A stretch of 64,000 nucleotides of DNA from Rhynchosporium graminicola (lineage: Eukaryota > Ascomycota > Leotiomycetes > Helotiales > Ploettnerulaceae). The DNA is taken from positions 441,748 through 505,747 of the forward strand of contig FJUW01000018.1 in NCBI GenBank assembly GCA_900074885.1, read 5' to 3'. Each line of letters opens with the position of its first letter. Positions within the stretch are counted from its first letter, which is position 1. Under the pieces are notes generated by a model. The model was given only the letters and a program-made list of their open reading frames with translations, ran no database searches and was not told where the DNA came from. The translations under genes and the position numbers were made by a program. Shown in pieces: positions 37,899-49,468 of the stretch.

Positions 37899-38300
37899 GC
37901 AGGTTTGTTTCTTTCTTTCTTTCTTTGACTTGCAATCTGTGAGGGTCCTCACTGCACTGCAATGTATGTGAGCAATATGATACGGGAGAAGTCATCTATC
38001 TAATTCGTGACCTTCGATCTGTCTTCCATCACACAGACATGACATGATGCATGCATCTTTTCTTTTTGTTCTATGTCTGTCTTCTTGACTTTTGTTTACG
38101 TCGGTCGTACTCGCGATCGCGAGTCTCTCGATCGCCTCGCCTCGCCTCGCCTCTTCCCGTCTATGTATCTATCTACCTTACCTTACTGTACCTACCTACC
38201 TATCTATCTGCTTTGTCCTTTGTCCTTTGCCCTCCCTCTGTTGCAAGATCAGATGCAGATACAAATTTCTTTCGCCCGCCCGCCCGATCTGGACTCTTGA

Positions 38301-38349
38301 CCTGACCTGACCTGACCTGACCTGACCTGACCTGACTTGACTTGACTTG
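38301..38349. repeat. CCTGA / CTTGA pentanucleotide repeat
   Basis: Seven CCTGA-type units grade into CTTGA units, then into a C-rich CCCCCT tract up to about 38390. Confidence 0.9.
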
Positions 38350-38965
38350 GCCTCCCCCTCCCCCTCCCCCTCCCCTCCCTCCGCCTCCCCAATCGGGTTC
38401 TCGTACTCCGTCTCTCTCTTTTGTATTACCGTCCGAGGTTTTGTGTGGCTGGGCCCGCATAGTATTCTACACAGTATGTACCCCGTACGGTTAGTTGGTT
38501 TATTTACGACACCTTAATTCTTTGCCCGACGGATCGAATCGTGTTCATCAACGCAGGGACCTCTTTTGGCGCATCGCAATTCCATTCCGTCCGTTCTTTC
38601 ATTTCATCTCATCTTAACTGTATATCAACAAATCGAACCATACCAAACCAAAGCCAGCCGCGGCCGGGCACGAAACAGTGCTCAGCGCCAACATCAACAT
38701 CCCAACATCAATCAGTTCGTCAGTCAGGCAGTCAGATAGGCCAGTCAATTCACTCGCACGCACGCACTCCAACCCTCCGTGCCCCGTGCCCGTCAAGTTT
38801 TCAAGCAGCCCAGCAGCCCAGCACTGCCCACCAGTGCAGAGAGAGCCCAGGGCCACAACGGTTCCCGGTTCCCAGGCCCAATTCTCAGCCATCACAGGGC
38901 ACTCGCTCTGGCTCCCGCTCCCTCTACTGACTAACTGCGCTACCGCCCAGGCTCATCTTACCCCG

Positions 38966-38994
38966 TACCTACCTACCTACCTACCTACCTACCT
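38966..38994. repeat. (TACC)n microsatellite
   Basis: Seven tetranucleotide copies in the CT-rich MSB2 upstream region. Confidence 0.9.
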
Positions 38995-39121
38995 GTCCCT
39001 TGCTGTCTTGTCTGTACCTGGTCAATCTTGCATTTTACTCGCCCATCTATCCCTTCCTTCCCCCCCTCCCATCACTCATTCTCCTTTGTCCTTTCTTCCC
39101 TCACCCACCTACCTTCCTTTG

Positions 39122-39153
39122 CCTCACCTCACCTCACCTCACCTCACCTCACC
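39122..39153. repeat. (CTCAC)n pentanucleotide repeat
   Basis: About six tandem copies, roughly 0.7 kb before the MSB2 start codon. Confidence 0.9.
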
Positions 39154-39849
39154 ACTCCCCCTACCGTCTTCCCCTCTCCGTGGTCCTTCCAAGTCAGCAG
39201 CAAGACGTGCAACTTGTCTGCACGCCTTCTACGACTACGAGACGACCGACTTGCGACTCGACCCCCCATCCGCGGATCAGACGAACGATTTAACGTGCCT
39301 CGCGAGGCCGTTGGATTATGGTTGTGGCAGGCTGTTGACGATCGCGACCCGAATTGAAGCTGAAAACGATCTACCACCACCCCTCTCGACGATTTCTCGT
39401 CACGACGCTCATTTTAAAATTACCATCCGGAGTTCACGACGACTGATACTATAATCTCTCCCAGTGAGTGCTGTCCGATTGATATTTTTGGTGGAAAGGG
39501 ATGCTCGAAGGTGAATTGTCTGGTTGATGGCCCTGATTTTCTGGCTTTCGAGTGAGGCAGGGATGTGATGATCATTCATGCGAACACATTCTTTTCAGCT
39601 TCAATACATACACATCACCCGGGTTCGACGACACGACAAATGCTGACCTCAATCTCTGCAGAAACCCTTTGACATTTTTGTCAAGTACACTCGTTACATA
39701 ACAATCGCCCTCGAATGTCAGTCTGCGTTGCATACAGCACCCACGTCGCGCACTCGCTGACTCTAGGTCCAGTCCTGAAAGCTTACTTTCATTCCCCACA
39801 TCGCCCTCCCAACAACGCCAGCGCGCGTTCGATATTCTAATTGCCCAAG

Positions 39850-42363
39850 ATGCACGCACCTACCCTTCTTGTCGCCTCGGTGGCGGTCCTTTCCACCTTC
39901 GCCATCGCGGAGCCTCAGCGTCCCAAGTTCTATTTCCCGAGGCAGATCAAGCGACAAGTGTATTACAATTCTACCATCACAGTTGCGACGCAACAGACCA
40001 CCCAGGAGAGACTCACCACATCCTCTTCCAGTTCGTCCTCATCCACCAAGAGAGACCTGGGAGATGTCTTGGACAAGATCACGGGTCAGCAGGACTCAAC
40101 TTCGGATTCGGGACCGTCCACCCCTGGTCCAGCTGCAGGAACAGGAGGATTATACGATGGCATTTTCGACCCAATCAAGCCAACATCTTCGAAGCCCAAC
40201 CCGGGGGATGTCCCTATCGAGACACCCAAGCCAGACCCAGGTACCGGATTCGTGGGCTTCCTCACGAGTTCTTCGCTACCTGTCCCTCCTGCCCCTACTG
40301 GTTCCACCCCTGAGTTTGTCATTAAACCACCTCCACCACCTCCCTCTACCGACAAGCCACCGCCCAAGTCATCTAGTGACAAGCCAAAATCCGATTCCAG
40401 TTCATCTACAGAGGGAATTACGTTCGGACCAGGTGGAATTGTGACTTCCGATGAAACGTCAACATCGTCTGAGACCAAGAGCCCTAAGGGTGAAAGTAAG
40501 AGCGATAGTGGTGATGATATTATCACTCTAACAGAGATCTCCGCAAGCGCAACTCCCATACCGACTGCTTCCGGAATCGTGCCTTCCCTGGGCTCTGTTA
40601 TCAGCTCTGTCTTCATCCCTGCTTTGACCTCGAGTGCCGCAGGAACTACGGAAACAGCTCCACCAACATCGACACATGCTGCTTCCACGTCATCTGTAGA
40701 GCCCACGACTGCTCTTCCTACCGTTGCTGATGTGACTTCTCGTACTGGTTCTGGTACCTCAACATCTGTTCCTGAGGGAACTGGATCGACTTTCTTACCC
40801 ATTGAAACATCTTCTGCCAAGCCTACTGTATCAACCACCCAAACGACGTCTCTAGGATCGATTCTATCTAGTATTTTGAGCACTGCCAGCTCTAATTCAG
40901 GCCCCGCAACGACCAGCGTCTCTGTTCTAGACCCAAGCCCAACCCTGACTACCGATCCCGCTCTCAATACCACAAACCCGGATGTCCCAACAGTGACTTC
41001 AACAGGCTTGACAACTCCCACGGGCATCTCGACAACCTCAGGATCTATTGCTACATCCGGACCACACCCAACGGAAACAACCAGCTCTGAGCCAATTACT
41101 TCTGGAACTGTCACCACGAATCCGCCAGCTACCATCTCGACGGATACGCCGAAAGCGACGTCGATCCCAAATACCGATCTGCCCATCACAACTTCCATCC
41201 CAGTCACTGGCACCGATGTGACAAACAGCCTTCCGACTGCAACGGGATCTGCAACGAACACTATTTCAGGGACTTCTGTGATTCCAGTTACCACGTACCC
41301 CGCAGTCCCTCAGACTTCGTCGGCCTCGACCTCTGGATCAATTGACACAACTCTGCCAATGACCACTTACGCGCCACAACCCCCATCGCGTGAGCCACAA
41401 ACAATTGCTCCAGCTTCGACGAATACCGATACATCTATGTGGCTGCCAGGAAATATTATTGCCGCACCAACACTCACGACGAGCTCAGGCCAGCCCAGAC
41501 CTCCAAAGCCAACTGGGATTGCCCCCACTTTACCCAAAGTGATCACCAATCCAAATATTACACAGCCACCTGAGGATACCACCCTGATTCAAATCGGATT
41601 CCTGTTCCAATTGAACTACAAGTTCATCGTGGATAACCCAAAGTCATCTGCTCAAATCTTCATGTACTTGCCCCAGGGTATTGCTGATGGACTAGGCTTG
41701 AAGCGGAGCCAGGTCATCATGCAAAATCTAATCCCTCTGGATACCACGCAGACCCTGCAGTACATCACCACACTTGCATTGGCATACATTCCAACCAATA
41801 TGGTCAGCACTCTTGCCTTGGATCTTCACACTCCAACATCCGCCATCTACAACAACGACGACGCTAGTATTAACGAGCTCATGAACTACATCAATCCAGC
41901 CATTCCCCTGACTCCAGGCTCCAACATGGAGACCGGCGGTGGTCCTCCGGGGGGTCTTGGGGGTAGTGAGCCTCCGAACAAGCCAGCTTCGGGTAACGGA
42001 AACTCTGTTTTCGGAGGTGATACCAACGAGCAAAGCCAAACCCCTGGTAAAACTGGAGCAACTGCTGGTATTGCCATGGCTGCCATTGGAGGCACGGTCG
42101 CATATGGTGCAGCGATGTTCTTGATCGCGCGAAGATACAAGAAGAAGAAGCAAAGCCATCGTCGATCAAGCTCCATGACACCTGGCGACATGAGACAGTC
42201 CGGTAGTCCGGCGCTTATGGGAGGTGGAGCTTTCATGTCAGGTGGCCGTACAACTCCTGGAAATGATAGAAATAGCAGGGGAAGCGGAAGGACAGGCAAC
42301 TCTGCACGCACTCAGCAAATCTCGGCACCCATGATGGCCGAGAACTCTCTCGGCTGGAACTGA
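39850..42363 (+). CDS. MSB2: Msb2-type signalling mucin
   Basis: Single exon, 837 residues. A signal peptide (about 1-20) is followed by a dibasic IKRQ site near residue 35, a possible Kex2 cleavage point. A long Ser/Thr/Pro-rich mucin region (about 55-570) is a likely O-mannosylation zone. The conserved extracellular block (about 580-680) includes IGFLFQLNYKFIVDNP and ALAYIPTNMVSTLALD, corresponding to the HKR1-MSB2 homology domain. One transmembrane helix lies at about 738-760, then a basic RRYKKKK stop-transfer and a tail of about 75 residues ending MAENSLGWN. In fungi Msb2 acts with Sho1 upstream of Cdc42 and the filamentous-growth MAP kinase; in plant pathogens it helps surface sensing. 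The ATG at 39850 is the first ATG that places the signal peptide at the N-terminus. Confidence 0.9.
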   Translation: MHAPTLLVASVAVLSTFAIAEPQRPKFYFPRQIKRQVYYNSTITVATQQTTQERLTTSSSSSSSSTKRDLGDVLDKITGQQDSTSDSGPSTPGPAAGTGGLYDGIFDPIKPTSSKPNPGDVPIETPKPDPGTGFVGFLTSSSLPVPPAPTGSTPEFVIKPPPPPPSTDKPPPKSSSDKPKSDSSSSTEGITFGPGGIVTSDETSTSSETKSPKGESKSDSGDDIITLTEISASATPIPTASGIVPSLGSVISSVFIPALTSSAAGTTETAPPTSTHAASTSSVEPTTALPTVADVTSRTGSGTSTSVPEGTGSTFLPIETSSAKPTVSTTQTTSLGSILSSILSTASSNSGPATTSVSVLDPSPTLTTDPALNTTNPDVPTVTSTGLTTPTGISTTSGSIATSGPHPTETTSSEPITSGTVTTNPPATISTDTPKATSIPNTDLPITTSIPVTGTDVTNSLPTATGSATNTISGTSVIPVTTYPAVPQTSSASTSGSIDTTLPMTTYAPQPPSREPQTIAPASTNTDTSMWLPGNIIAAPTLTTSSGQPRPPKPTGIAPTLPKVITNPNITQPPEDTTLIQIGFLFQLNYKFIVDNPKSSAQIFMYLPQGIADGLGLKRSQVIMQNLIPLDTTQTLQYITTLALAYIPTNMVSTLALDLHTPTSAIYNNDDASINELMNYINPAIPLTPGSNMETGGGPPGGLGGSEPPNKPASGNGNSVFGGDTNEQSQTPGKTGATAGIAMAAIGGTVAYGAAMFLIARRYKKKKQSHRRSSSMTPGDMRQSGSPALMGGGAFMSGGRTTPGNDRNSRGSGRTGNSARTQQISAPMMAENSLGWN

Positions 42364-43293
42364 GCAACTACATAATGCACCAGTCTATATTTTCCGCTCT
42401 GTTTTTGATACCCATCATCCACCATGCGATCTCTCTCCACATCCGCTGTACATCAAATCATCAAACATGTCATCACATCCCTGTGCTTGATACTGAGCTG
42501 GTGCTCTACATTTTCTTCTCATCAAACCTTCATCTTGGCGTCAGACGACGTCACCCCCTGCATCAATTTGGGATCTCTTGTCAGTACTTTCGACATGATT
42601 ATGGTAGGGGGATTTTATTTTAGTGTGAGTATGGCGGAGGAGGAAGTAGAATGGATTGAGATAGGCTTGGGGCGTGCACGCGGCAGACTGAATTGAAGAG
42701 GCACGAATAGGCTTTGTACAGTTATGATCCAATGAATACGGACTCCAATAAGACCGATTTGTATCTGATTTCATAGCACCGAGCGAGTGAATGAAGTGAA
42801 GAAATGATGATAGTGGGATTTTGTGTAATAAACTAACCTGGCAATCCGATTGACCTGCACCCACTGCAAACACCTACGGACGCTTGACGAGCGTGCTGAA
42901 CCAGCACAATTTGCTTTTCGTCCGCATAGCGCATCCCGCAAAGCGCAAAGCGGCATCCCTTGCGCCCCTGTTCTCGTCGCGTCGTATCGGATGCGTTGCT
43001 ATGTCGACCAAAATGCACGGCGTCAAACACAGCCGACGAGTAATCATCACATCAAAGCTCCATCCTTGCGCTACTCTCCTCAAATAACTGATATCACAGC
43101 GCACCAGCACAATCAAGACATTCATTCAGCCAACTCACATCTAGGCAATTGGTAACAGAAAGTATACTCCACACACGACTCTTCTTCTAGCGACCAGTTC
43201 GACAAGCTCGGATGATCAGAAGTAAACAATCGTTCCCTGCAGCGCGAATTGGCGCATCACACAGCGCAACGCACCTCAACCCTCACAACCAAA
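42364..43293. other. Intergenic MSB2 - chitin synthase
   Basis: 930 bp holding the MSB2 3' UTR and the chitin synthase promoter and 5' UTR. Only overlapping short frames are seen. Confidence 0.6.
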
Positions 43294-46200
43294 ATGGATG
43301 GCCCAAATACTCCAGGAGGGCATCCTCCAATCTATTCCGAACCTCCTTCATACGGAGAAGAGAACGGATCTACGCCTACTGGACAACCTAGCAACTCGTC
43401 ACACATCAGATTGTTGACATCGGTTGACGAGCCGGAGATTCGTCCGTATGTACCACTACTTCAATATCAGTCTCAGTCCGGGTCTAAGACTGAGTCCCAA
43501 GTTCAGTTCAATAATCTCTTGCCGAAACCTCTGTCTGTTAAGCTGCAGAGGAAGAAACAGCAGAGACCTGTCCCACTCTCTACTCCCGAGCACCTCTCCT
43601 CTCTCAAGGAAGAAGAAGAGGCTATCTCCTCCAGAACCTGCAAGCTGCAGAGAAAGAACCTTTCCCCGACATCTGTTTCAACAGGGACAGATATGGATGT
43701 TGCGCATCTGCCCTGCATCCCAGAGGGACCGTCGCGGAGACTCAGTCTCAGACATCCCGTCAAATCCCCACTGTCAAAATTGGAAACTTCATTGAAGAAT
43801 CAGTCAAGCTTACACACTTTTCCAAACAGTCAATATTCTCCCCGCAGGTCCTACCAACCGTCTGTGAACTCCGAGGCCGCGCCATCTATCATTAGTTCTG
43901 CGCCTTTCATACCACCACCTGAGACTACATACATACCCTATTCTCCCTCGGGACGAGTTTCGCCTACGAGGTCGTGGAGTCCTTCGAGAGGATCTGCCGA
44001 TTATGCTAGACCTCCCCCGTCTAATATCAGTTACGAGCCGTCGGAAATCAATGGTGGTTCCAGGCCTGGTACCCCGTCTTCGAGATATGGTGGGAGTCCT
44101 AGACGACCATTGCCTCCTGCACCATTGTTTGCAGGACCAGGACCTTCGGCTAGAAACTCGATCTTCGCAGACGATGCTACGATTTCCATCCCTCTCGAAA
44201 ACGACATCGGTGAGGGAGATGATGTCTTCGGACCGCCTAGCCCGACAAAGTCTGGAGTCAGACATGGTCTAAAAACGCGTGAGTCGTATATGACGACCGA
44301 TACGCTACAAAATGAGGATGAAGACCAGGATGAAGATGACTATGAGCACTATGGCCCGGCGCCAGATGGAAAGCAAGAGAGACGTGGAGCGCGACAAGCA
44401 CAAATGGCCAAAAAGGAAGTCAAACTCATCAATGGCGAACTCATTCTCGAATGCAAGATCCCAACCATCCTCTACAGTTTTCTACCTAGGAGAGATGAAA
44501 TCGAGTTCACACACATGCGTTACACGGCCGTGACATGCGACCCCGATGATTTCGTTTCTAAAGGCTACAAATTGCGCCAGAACATCGGCAGCACAGCTCG
44601 AGAAACAGAGCTTTTCATTTGCGTTACTATGTACAACGAAGATGAGATAGGCTTCACACGAACTATGCACGCGATCATGAAGAACGTAGCTCATTTCTGT
44701 GGCCGTTCGAAGTCGCGAACTTGGGGCGAACATGGATGGCAGAAAATAGTCGTCTGTATCATCGCCGACGGACGGCAGAAAGTCAATGCGCGAACCCTCG
44801 ACGCTTTAGCTGCTATGGGTGTCTACCAAGCTGGCATCGCGAAGAATCTCGTGAATCAGAAAGAAGTCCAGGCTCACGTTTACGAGTATACTACTCAAGT
44901 GTCTCTAGACTCGGATCTCAAGTTCAAGGGTGCGGAGAAGGGAATCGTGCCAGTTCAGATGATCTTCTGTATGAAGGAGAAGAATGCTAAGAAATTGAAC
45001 TCGCATCGTTGGTTCTTCAATGCTTTTGGAAGGGCTCTGACGCCAAACATATGTATTCTCCTCGATGTCGGTACGAAACCTGGGGGTAACTCTTTATACC
45101 ATCTCTGGAAAGCCTTTGATACCGACTCCAACGTCGCCGGCGCCTGCGGCGAAATCAAGGCCATGAAAGGCAAATACGGCGTTGCGCTCCTCAACCCCTT
45201 GGTCGCATCCCAGAATTTCGAATACAAACTCTCTAATATCCTCGATAAGCCGCTCGAATCGGTCTTTGGGTATATTACTGTGCTTCCCGGTGCGTTGAGT
45301 GCGTATCGGTATCATGCGTTGCAGAATGATCCTACGGGCCATGGACCACTAAGTCAGTATTTCAAGGGCGAGACCCTGCATGGACAAAATGCGGATGTGT
45401 TTACGGCGAACATGTATTTGGCTGAGGATCGGATATTGTGTTGGGAGTTGGTCGCGAAGAGGGATGAGAAGTGGGTGTTGAAGTATGTGAAGAGTTGTAC
45501 GGGAGAGACGGATGTTCCTGGTAAGTCGTCCTCCACACTTCGCTTGACTTCGTGTTTTGGTTCTTAGCGACACGAGCTGACGTTTGCAGATACCGTCCCT
45601 GAGTTCATTTCCCAGCGCCGTCGCTGGCTCAATGGAGCTTTCTTCGCAGCCGTCTACTCACTCGTCCACTTCCGCCAAATCTGGCACACCGACCACACCA
45701 TCGGCCGTAAAATCCTCCTCCACGTCGAATTCATCTACCAATTCATCCAGCTCCTCTTCACTTATTTCTCTCTCGCCAACTTCTACCTCACATTCTACTT
45801 TGTCGCGGGTTCTCTCTCAGACCCCCTGATTGACCCGTTCGGCCACGGCATCGGTAAAGTAATCTTTGTGATCTTTCGCTACACATGTATCCTCCTCATC
45901 GCTACACAATTTATCCTCTCGATGGGCAATCGACCACAAGGAGCTAAACGTTTATATCTCGCCAGCATGATAATCTATGCCGTACTAATGGCATACACGA
46001 TCTTCGCCTCCTTCTGGATAATTTTCAAGCAGCTCACAGCCAAGGACTCGCAACTCGTAATCGGCAACAACGCATTCACCAACCTCTTCGTCTCCACCGC
46101 CTCCACCATCGGTCTCTACTTCCTGATGTCGATTCTCTATCTCGACCCCTGGCACATGTTCACATCCTCCGCGCAATACTTCATCCTCCTCCCCTCCTAC

Positions 46201-46812
46201 ATCTGCACCCTACAAGTCTACGCCTTCTGCAACACGCACGACATCTCCTGGGGCACCAAAGGTGACAACGTAATCCACACCGACCTCGGCGCCGCCACCG
46301 GCCACGGCTCGAAATCCTCCACGACAGTCGAGTTGGAGATGCCTTCCGAACAACTAGACATCGACTCCGGCTACGACGAAGCCCTCCGCAATCTCCGCGA
46401 CAGACTCGAGGTCCCACAGCCCGCAACCTCGGAAGCGCAGCAGCAGGAAGATTACTATAAATCGGTGCGCACGTACATGGTTGTCTTGTGGTTGGTCGCG
46501 AATGCTATCCTCGCGATGGCTGTGAGCGAAACATACGGCCCGAAACCGGTGGGTGATAATACGTATCTCAAGGTTATTTTGTGGTCGGTGGCGAGTTTGG
46601 CGCTGTTCAGAGCCATAGGAAGTGGGACTTTTGGCATCCTGAATGCTATTGAGGCGGTGGTGGAGGGTCGTGTCAAGTTCTCGATGAAGGCGCCGAAGTG
46701 GATGGGTGGGTTTGGGGAGAAGTGCAGTGAGAAGTGGCAGGGGAGTAAGTTGGGGAGCAAGATGGGGAGTGTGGTTAGTGGGAGTCGATTTGGCGGGAGC
46801 AGGAAGGGATGA
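43294..46812 (+). CDS. Chitin synthase, class I type
   Basis: Two exons, 43294-45520 and 45590-46812, 1,149 residues. It polymerises UDP-GlcNAc into chitin at the plasma membrane. A disordered Ser/Pro/Glu-rich N-terminus (about 1-365) precedes the conserved start [15 protein letters not shown]. The GT2 core has [13 protein letters not shown], the [10 protein letters not shown] block, LLDVGTKPG, the LAEDRILC motif (catalytic Asp) and QRRRW at residues 751-755. Several membrane helices follow, interrupted by a hydrophilic loop. The [17 protein letters not shown] and MHAIMKN blocks resemble ChsC-type class I enzymes more than class II or III. The N-terminus is roughly 200 residues longer than I expect for ChsC and contains a duplicated AAGCTGCAGAG motif near 43543 and 43641, so an unrecognised intron or lineage-specific expansion there is possible. 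Confidence 0.9.
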
Positions 46813-47568
46813 TAGATGGGGATGAGTGTGAGGAGGAGGAGTTTCTGCTTTTGGCGTTTTTGGGTTTGGGCTTGATTGAGTTGGATCTGGGGTGGGATGG
46901 GGTTGGGTCTGGGTCTGTTAGTGGATAGAGGATTCGGATGCGATGGAAGGTACGAAATACCTGGAAAAATGTGGTGATGATGAGAAGATAGATAGATCAT
47001 GTGGTCATTGGTGTTCAGGTCATGTTTGTGGCCTGGCCAGCTTACCAGTATAGTCAGACTCACTGGATGTATTTATGGGGGAAAAAAATAAAAATGACGT
47101 GTCGAACTTCCCAAACCGTCCCCTCTCTCTACTCGCCTCTCAAGGTATGATGACAAGTACGAGGTTTCTGATATATCAGACAAGGCTTCGTTCCCTATCC
47201 CTCTCCTTTCTCCCGACTTCCAAAATGCCTACTCCTACATCGACGGTGTTTATCCAAACCCCGAATCAAGAATCGATGGTACAAATCTAATTTACTGACT
47301 AATCAACAAGCGGCTCTCTGGGTAGGTACCCTGGCCGGGTACATTCTTTCATTATCAATCAGAAGTTGTCTCCTCCTTTCTTACTCTTGCTCTTGATCGT
47401 GATTAAAGATTGACAAGCCTGGACGACGAGAATGAATGATGCTGCTTTTGTACGTCAAAAATGGGCTTTCATTACTTGTACACATAGCCCATATTACAGA
47501 TAGCGTTCTTCATTCAGTTTTTATTTGCCCCTTTTGAGCGCGAAATAGTCTCACGAGATACCTCCGCG
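46813..47568. other. Intergenic, convergent 3' ends
   Basis: Between the chitin synthase stop and the 3' end of the kinase pseudogene. Nothing else is recognised. Confidence 0.6.
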
Positions 47569-48474
47569 CTACGATTGTAAAAATTCGAGTATGAAATCTA
47601 TCTCCCACTGTTCCTGCATTCTAGCTGTGTATCTTGTTTTGTAAAACTCCCAGCACGCAGGATACCACCCAGATTGATGCCAATCAACGATTGCTGTGAT
47701 ACGGGGCTAGCCCTTGGCCCAAGACATCATGATGTTGCTGCGATGTAAATCGGCATGTGTGAAGACAATGGGAACGTCGTCCAACAAGCCAGGCCGCCAT
47801 GGATCAGGATCCGACAAGTCCATGTCAGATATGACTGACTACACCTGAATACCAGTCGTGGAACGAGGTAACATCTGAGAAGACTTCAAATTTCTTTTCC
47901 TGGAAGATGACATCCTGAGCACATTGTCGATTGATAGTTCCTAGGAGAGTACACGATTAGATGTTCGGCTGACTCACGAAGATGATTCGAATATACCGAT
48001 AAACCGATCTGAGGGATCCTGCCGAAGCTGGCGCAATTCATGCAGCATGCCATGCAATTGCGTACATATCTCGTACTTCTCCTCCACAATCATCGCCGGC
48101 CATTCGTGCTCCAACGTAGCCCCTTCAATCAACTGCATGTAGATGAGCGTCTTCTCACCATCCCGACACCAGCCATATACCTCTGGAACCGGCACGTTAG
48201 GACAGAGGCGGCGTATCGCCCATCATAAGCATTGTCCCTCGGCTTTCGTGATACTTCGGCCGAATTTGACGATGAGGTTCAGTGAGGGGAATGAAACCGG
48301 AGGGGGTCTCCAGATCTTTCCCTCGAAACCAGCGGCCTCCCGGATCTCAGCTGGCGTTGGGAGTCGCTCTCGATGCTTCGTGAAGAACGATGTGTCCAGG
48401 AAGGTGATGTTGTCAGCGGAAGGCAGTTCATCGGGTATAAGTAAAGGACTATCCTGAGGGTCAAGACCCGACAT
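47569..48474 (-). pseudogene. APH/choline-kinase-like phosphotransferase pseudogene
   Basis: Reading from the ATG at 48474, an N-terminal part is followed by LIVKFGRS and EGQCL, then an in-frame TGA (48223-48225). The same frame resumes with WAIRRLCPNVPVPEVYGW. An intron at 47941-47996 restores RFIG|TINRQ. A +1 frameshift lies at 47827-47845, between HDWYS and DMDLSDPDP. The catalytic THADLHRSNI motif (Brenner-type HxDxxxxN) is intact, but a TAG at 47707-47709 interrupts before ITAIVDWHQSGWYP. The family (aminoglycoside phosphotransferase-like) is much expanded in filamentous ascomycetes, mostly with unknown substrates. At least three independent lesions make a functional protein very unlikely. 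The 3' end is uncertain; weak similarity may run on to about 47536 across further stops. Confidence 0.85.
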
Positions 48475-49468
48475 TTTGAGGATGCATAGTGCACGTGGTG
48501 AATTCAGTTATAAGTTTGTTTAAAGTTCGATGGTGCAAAGTAGTGGAGGGAGGGGTGGAGTACATAAAGCGACACCCCACCTAGTAAGCAGCCGCTAGCT
48601 CCAAGCCTGAAATCCAACTCCAACACAGTCGGCATCGTCAGCATTGAATTGCCTTATTTTATGGCAATTCTTACAGGTGCCAGATACTTTCGATTTGGAG
48701 CTGGGTTGCATATAGCTATCTATATCTACATCTATACATGCCCTCATGTGATTGGCCATGTTTCGACGCAACTTTTGGCTCTACGACTGCTTCCGGTCCT
48801 AGGGGAGGTAGACACAGCAAACGTGTCGTACGCAATTACCGTCACACCAAGAATCAACCAGTTGCGAATCGACTTATAAATCCACAAGTATAGGACGATT
48901 TCTTCTTCTTAAAGTTAGATCAAACGATTGCTCTGTCTCTGCTGAGTATAGTTGTATTTCCAAGTGGAGTTTTGATCGGAGACTTACTTGCTTTTATTAC
49001 AACAGTCTCTATTGACTCTCGCCTGTTCGGTATGTCGGTAATTGCGTACCCGGGAGTCAGGCTCGGAGGGTGCCTACGAACCTAGCGACGGAACGAAGAC
49101 TGAGTTCCGTGCCGGTCACCACCTGCGTATATTTCACCAAAAACAACAGCCCTGATTAGTAAACACTCTTTCCAGGACTTGTACCTAGGTATGGAGAAGT
49201 AGCGCTTCAGTAGCAGGTTCAAGACGTTGTGGGGTGGAAATTTTGTAATCTGGTACAATCAATTACGTCGTTCTGCGTTCCGAGCCAGCCAAATGAACCT
49301 GCGGCCAAGAAGAATAGAGGAGTCTCGTTGCGTTTATATAAGTGCACCTCTGCCCGCGGAATGAGCAACACAACAATCAGAGAAACACAGAACACACACA
49401 AACTATTTCGTCGTCTGAGACCAAAAGATCCTCCCCAAGTCAAAGAATCTCTTTTAAGTTCCGTCGTC
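48475..49468. other. Intergenic with NmrA-like gene promoter
   Basis: About 1 kb between divergent genes. The TATATAA box at 49335-49341 is listed separately. A TA/TC-rich low-complexity stretch lies at about 48710-48740. No gene is recognised. Confidence 0.6.
49335..49341 (+). promoter_or_regulatory. TATA box of the NmrA-like gene
   Basis: TATATAA on the plus strand, 128 bp upstream of the ATG at 49469, a normal spacing for a fungal gene with a short leader. Confidence 0.6.

Larger units (their letters stand above)
34691..39849. other. Microsatellite-rich upstream region of MSB2
   Basis: 5.2 kb dense in simple repeats (GAT, TAGGA, GA, ATGTCA, TTGTGAC, CCTGA, TACC and CTCAC units), with strongly pyrimidine-rich plus-strand tracts from about 38.1 to 39.2 kb. 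Open frames here are low-complexity products of the repeats. The right end must hold the MSB2 promoter and 5' UTR; CT-rich tracts near transcription starts are common in filamentous fungi. Confidence 0.6.

Noticed and set aside
40086..41294. 402-codon minus-strand ORF inside MSB2
   Set aside because: It is a shadow of the Ser/Thr/Pro-rich mucin repeats on the opposite strand; no domain, and MSB2 explains the region.
43810..44265. 151-codon Arg-rich minus-strand ORF within the chitin synthase gene
   Set aside because: Arg/Ser-rich antisense shadow of the Pro/Ser-rich N-terminus.
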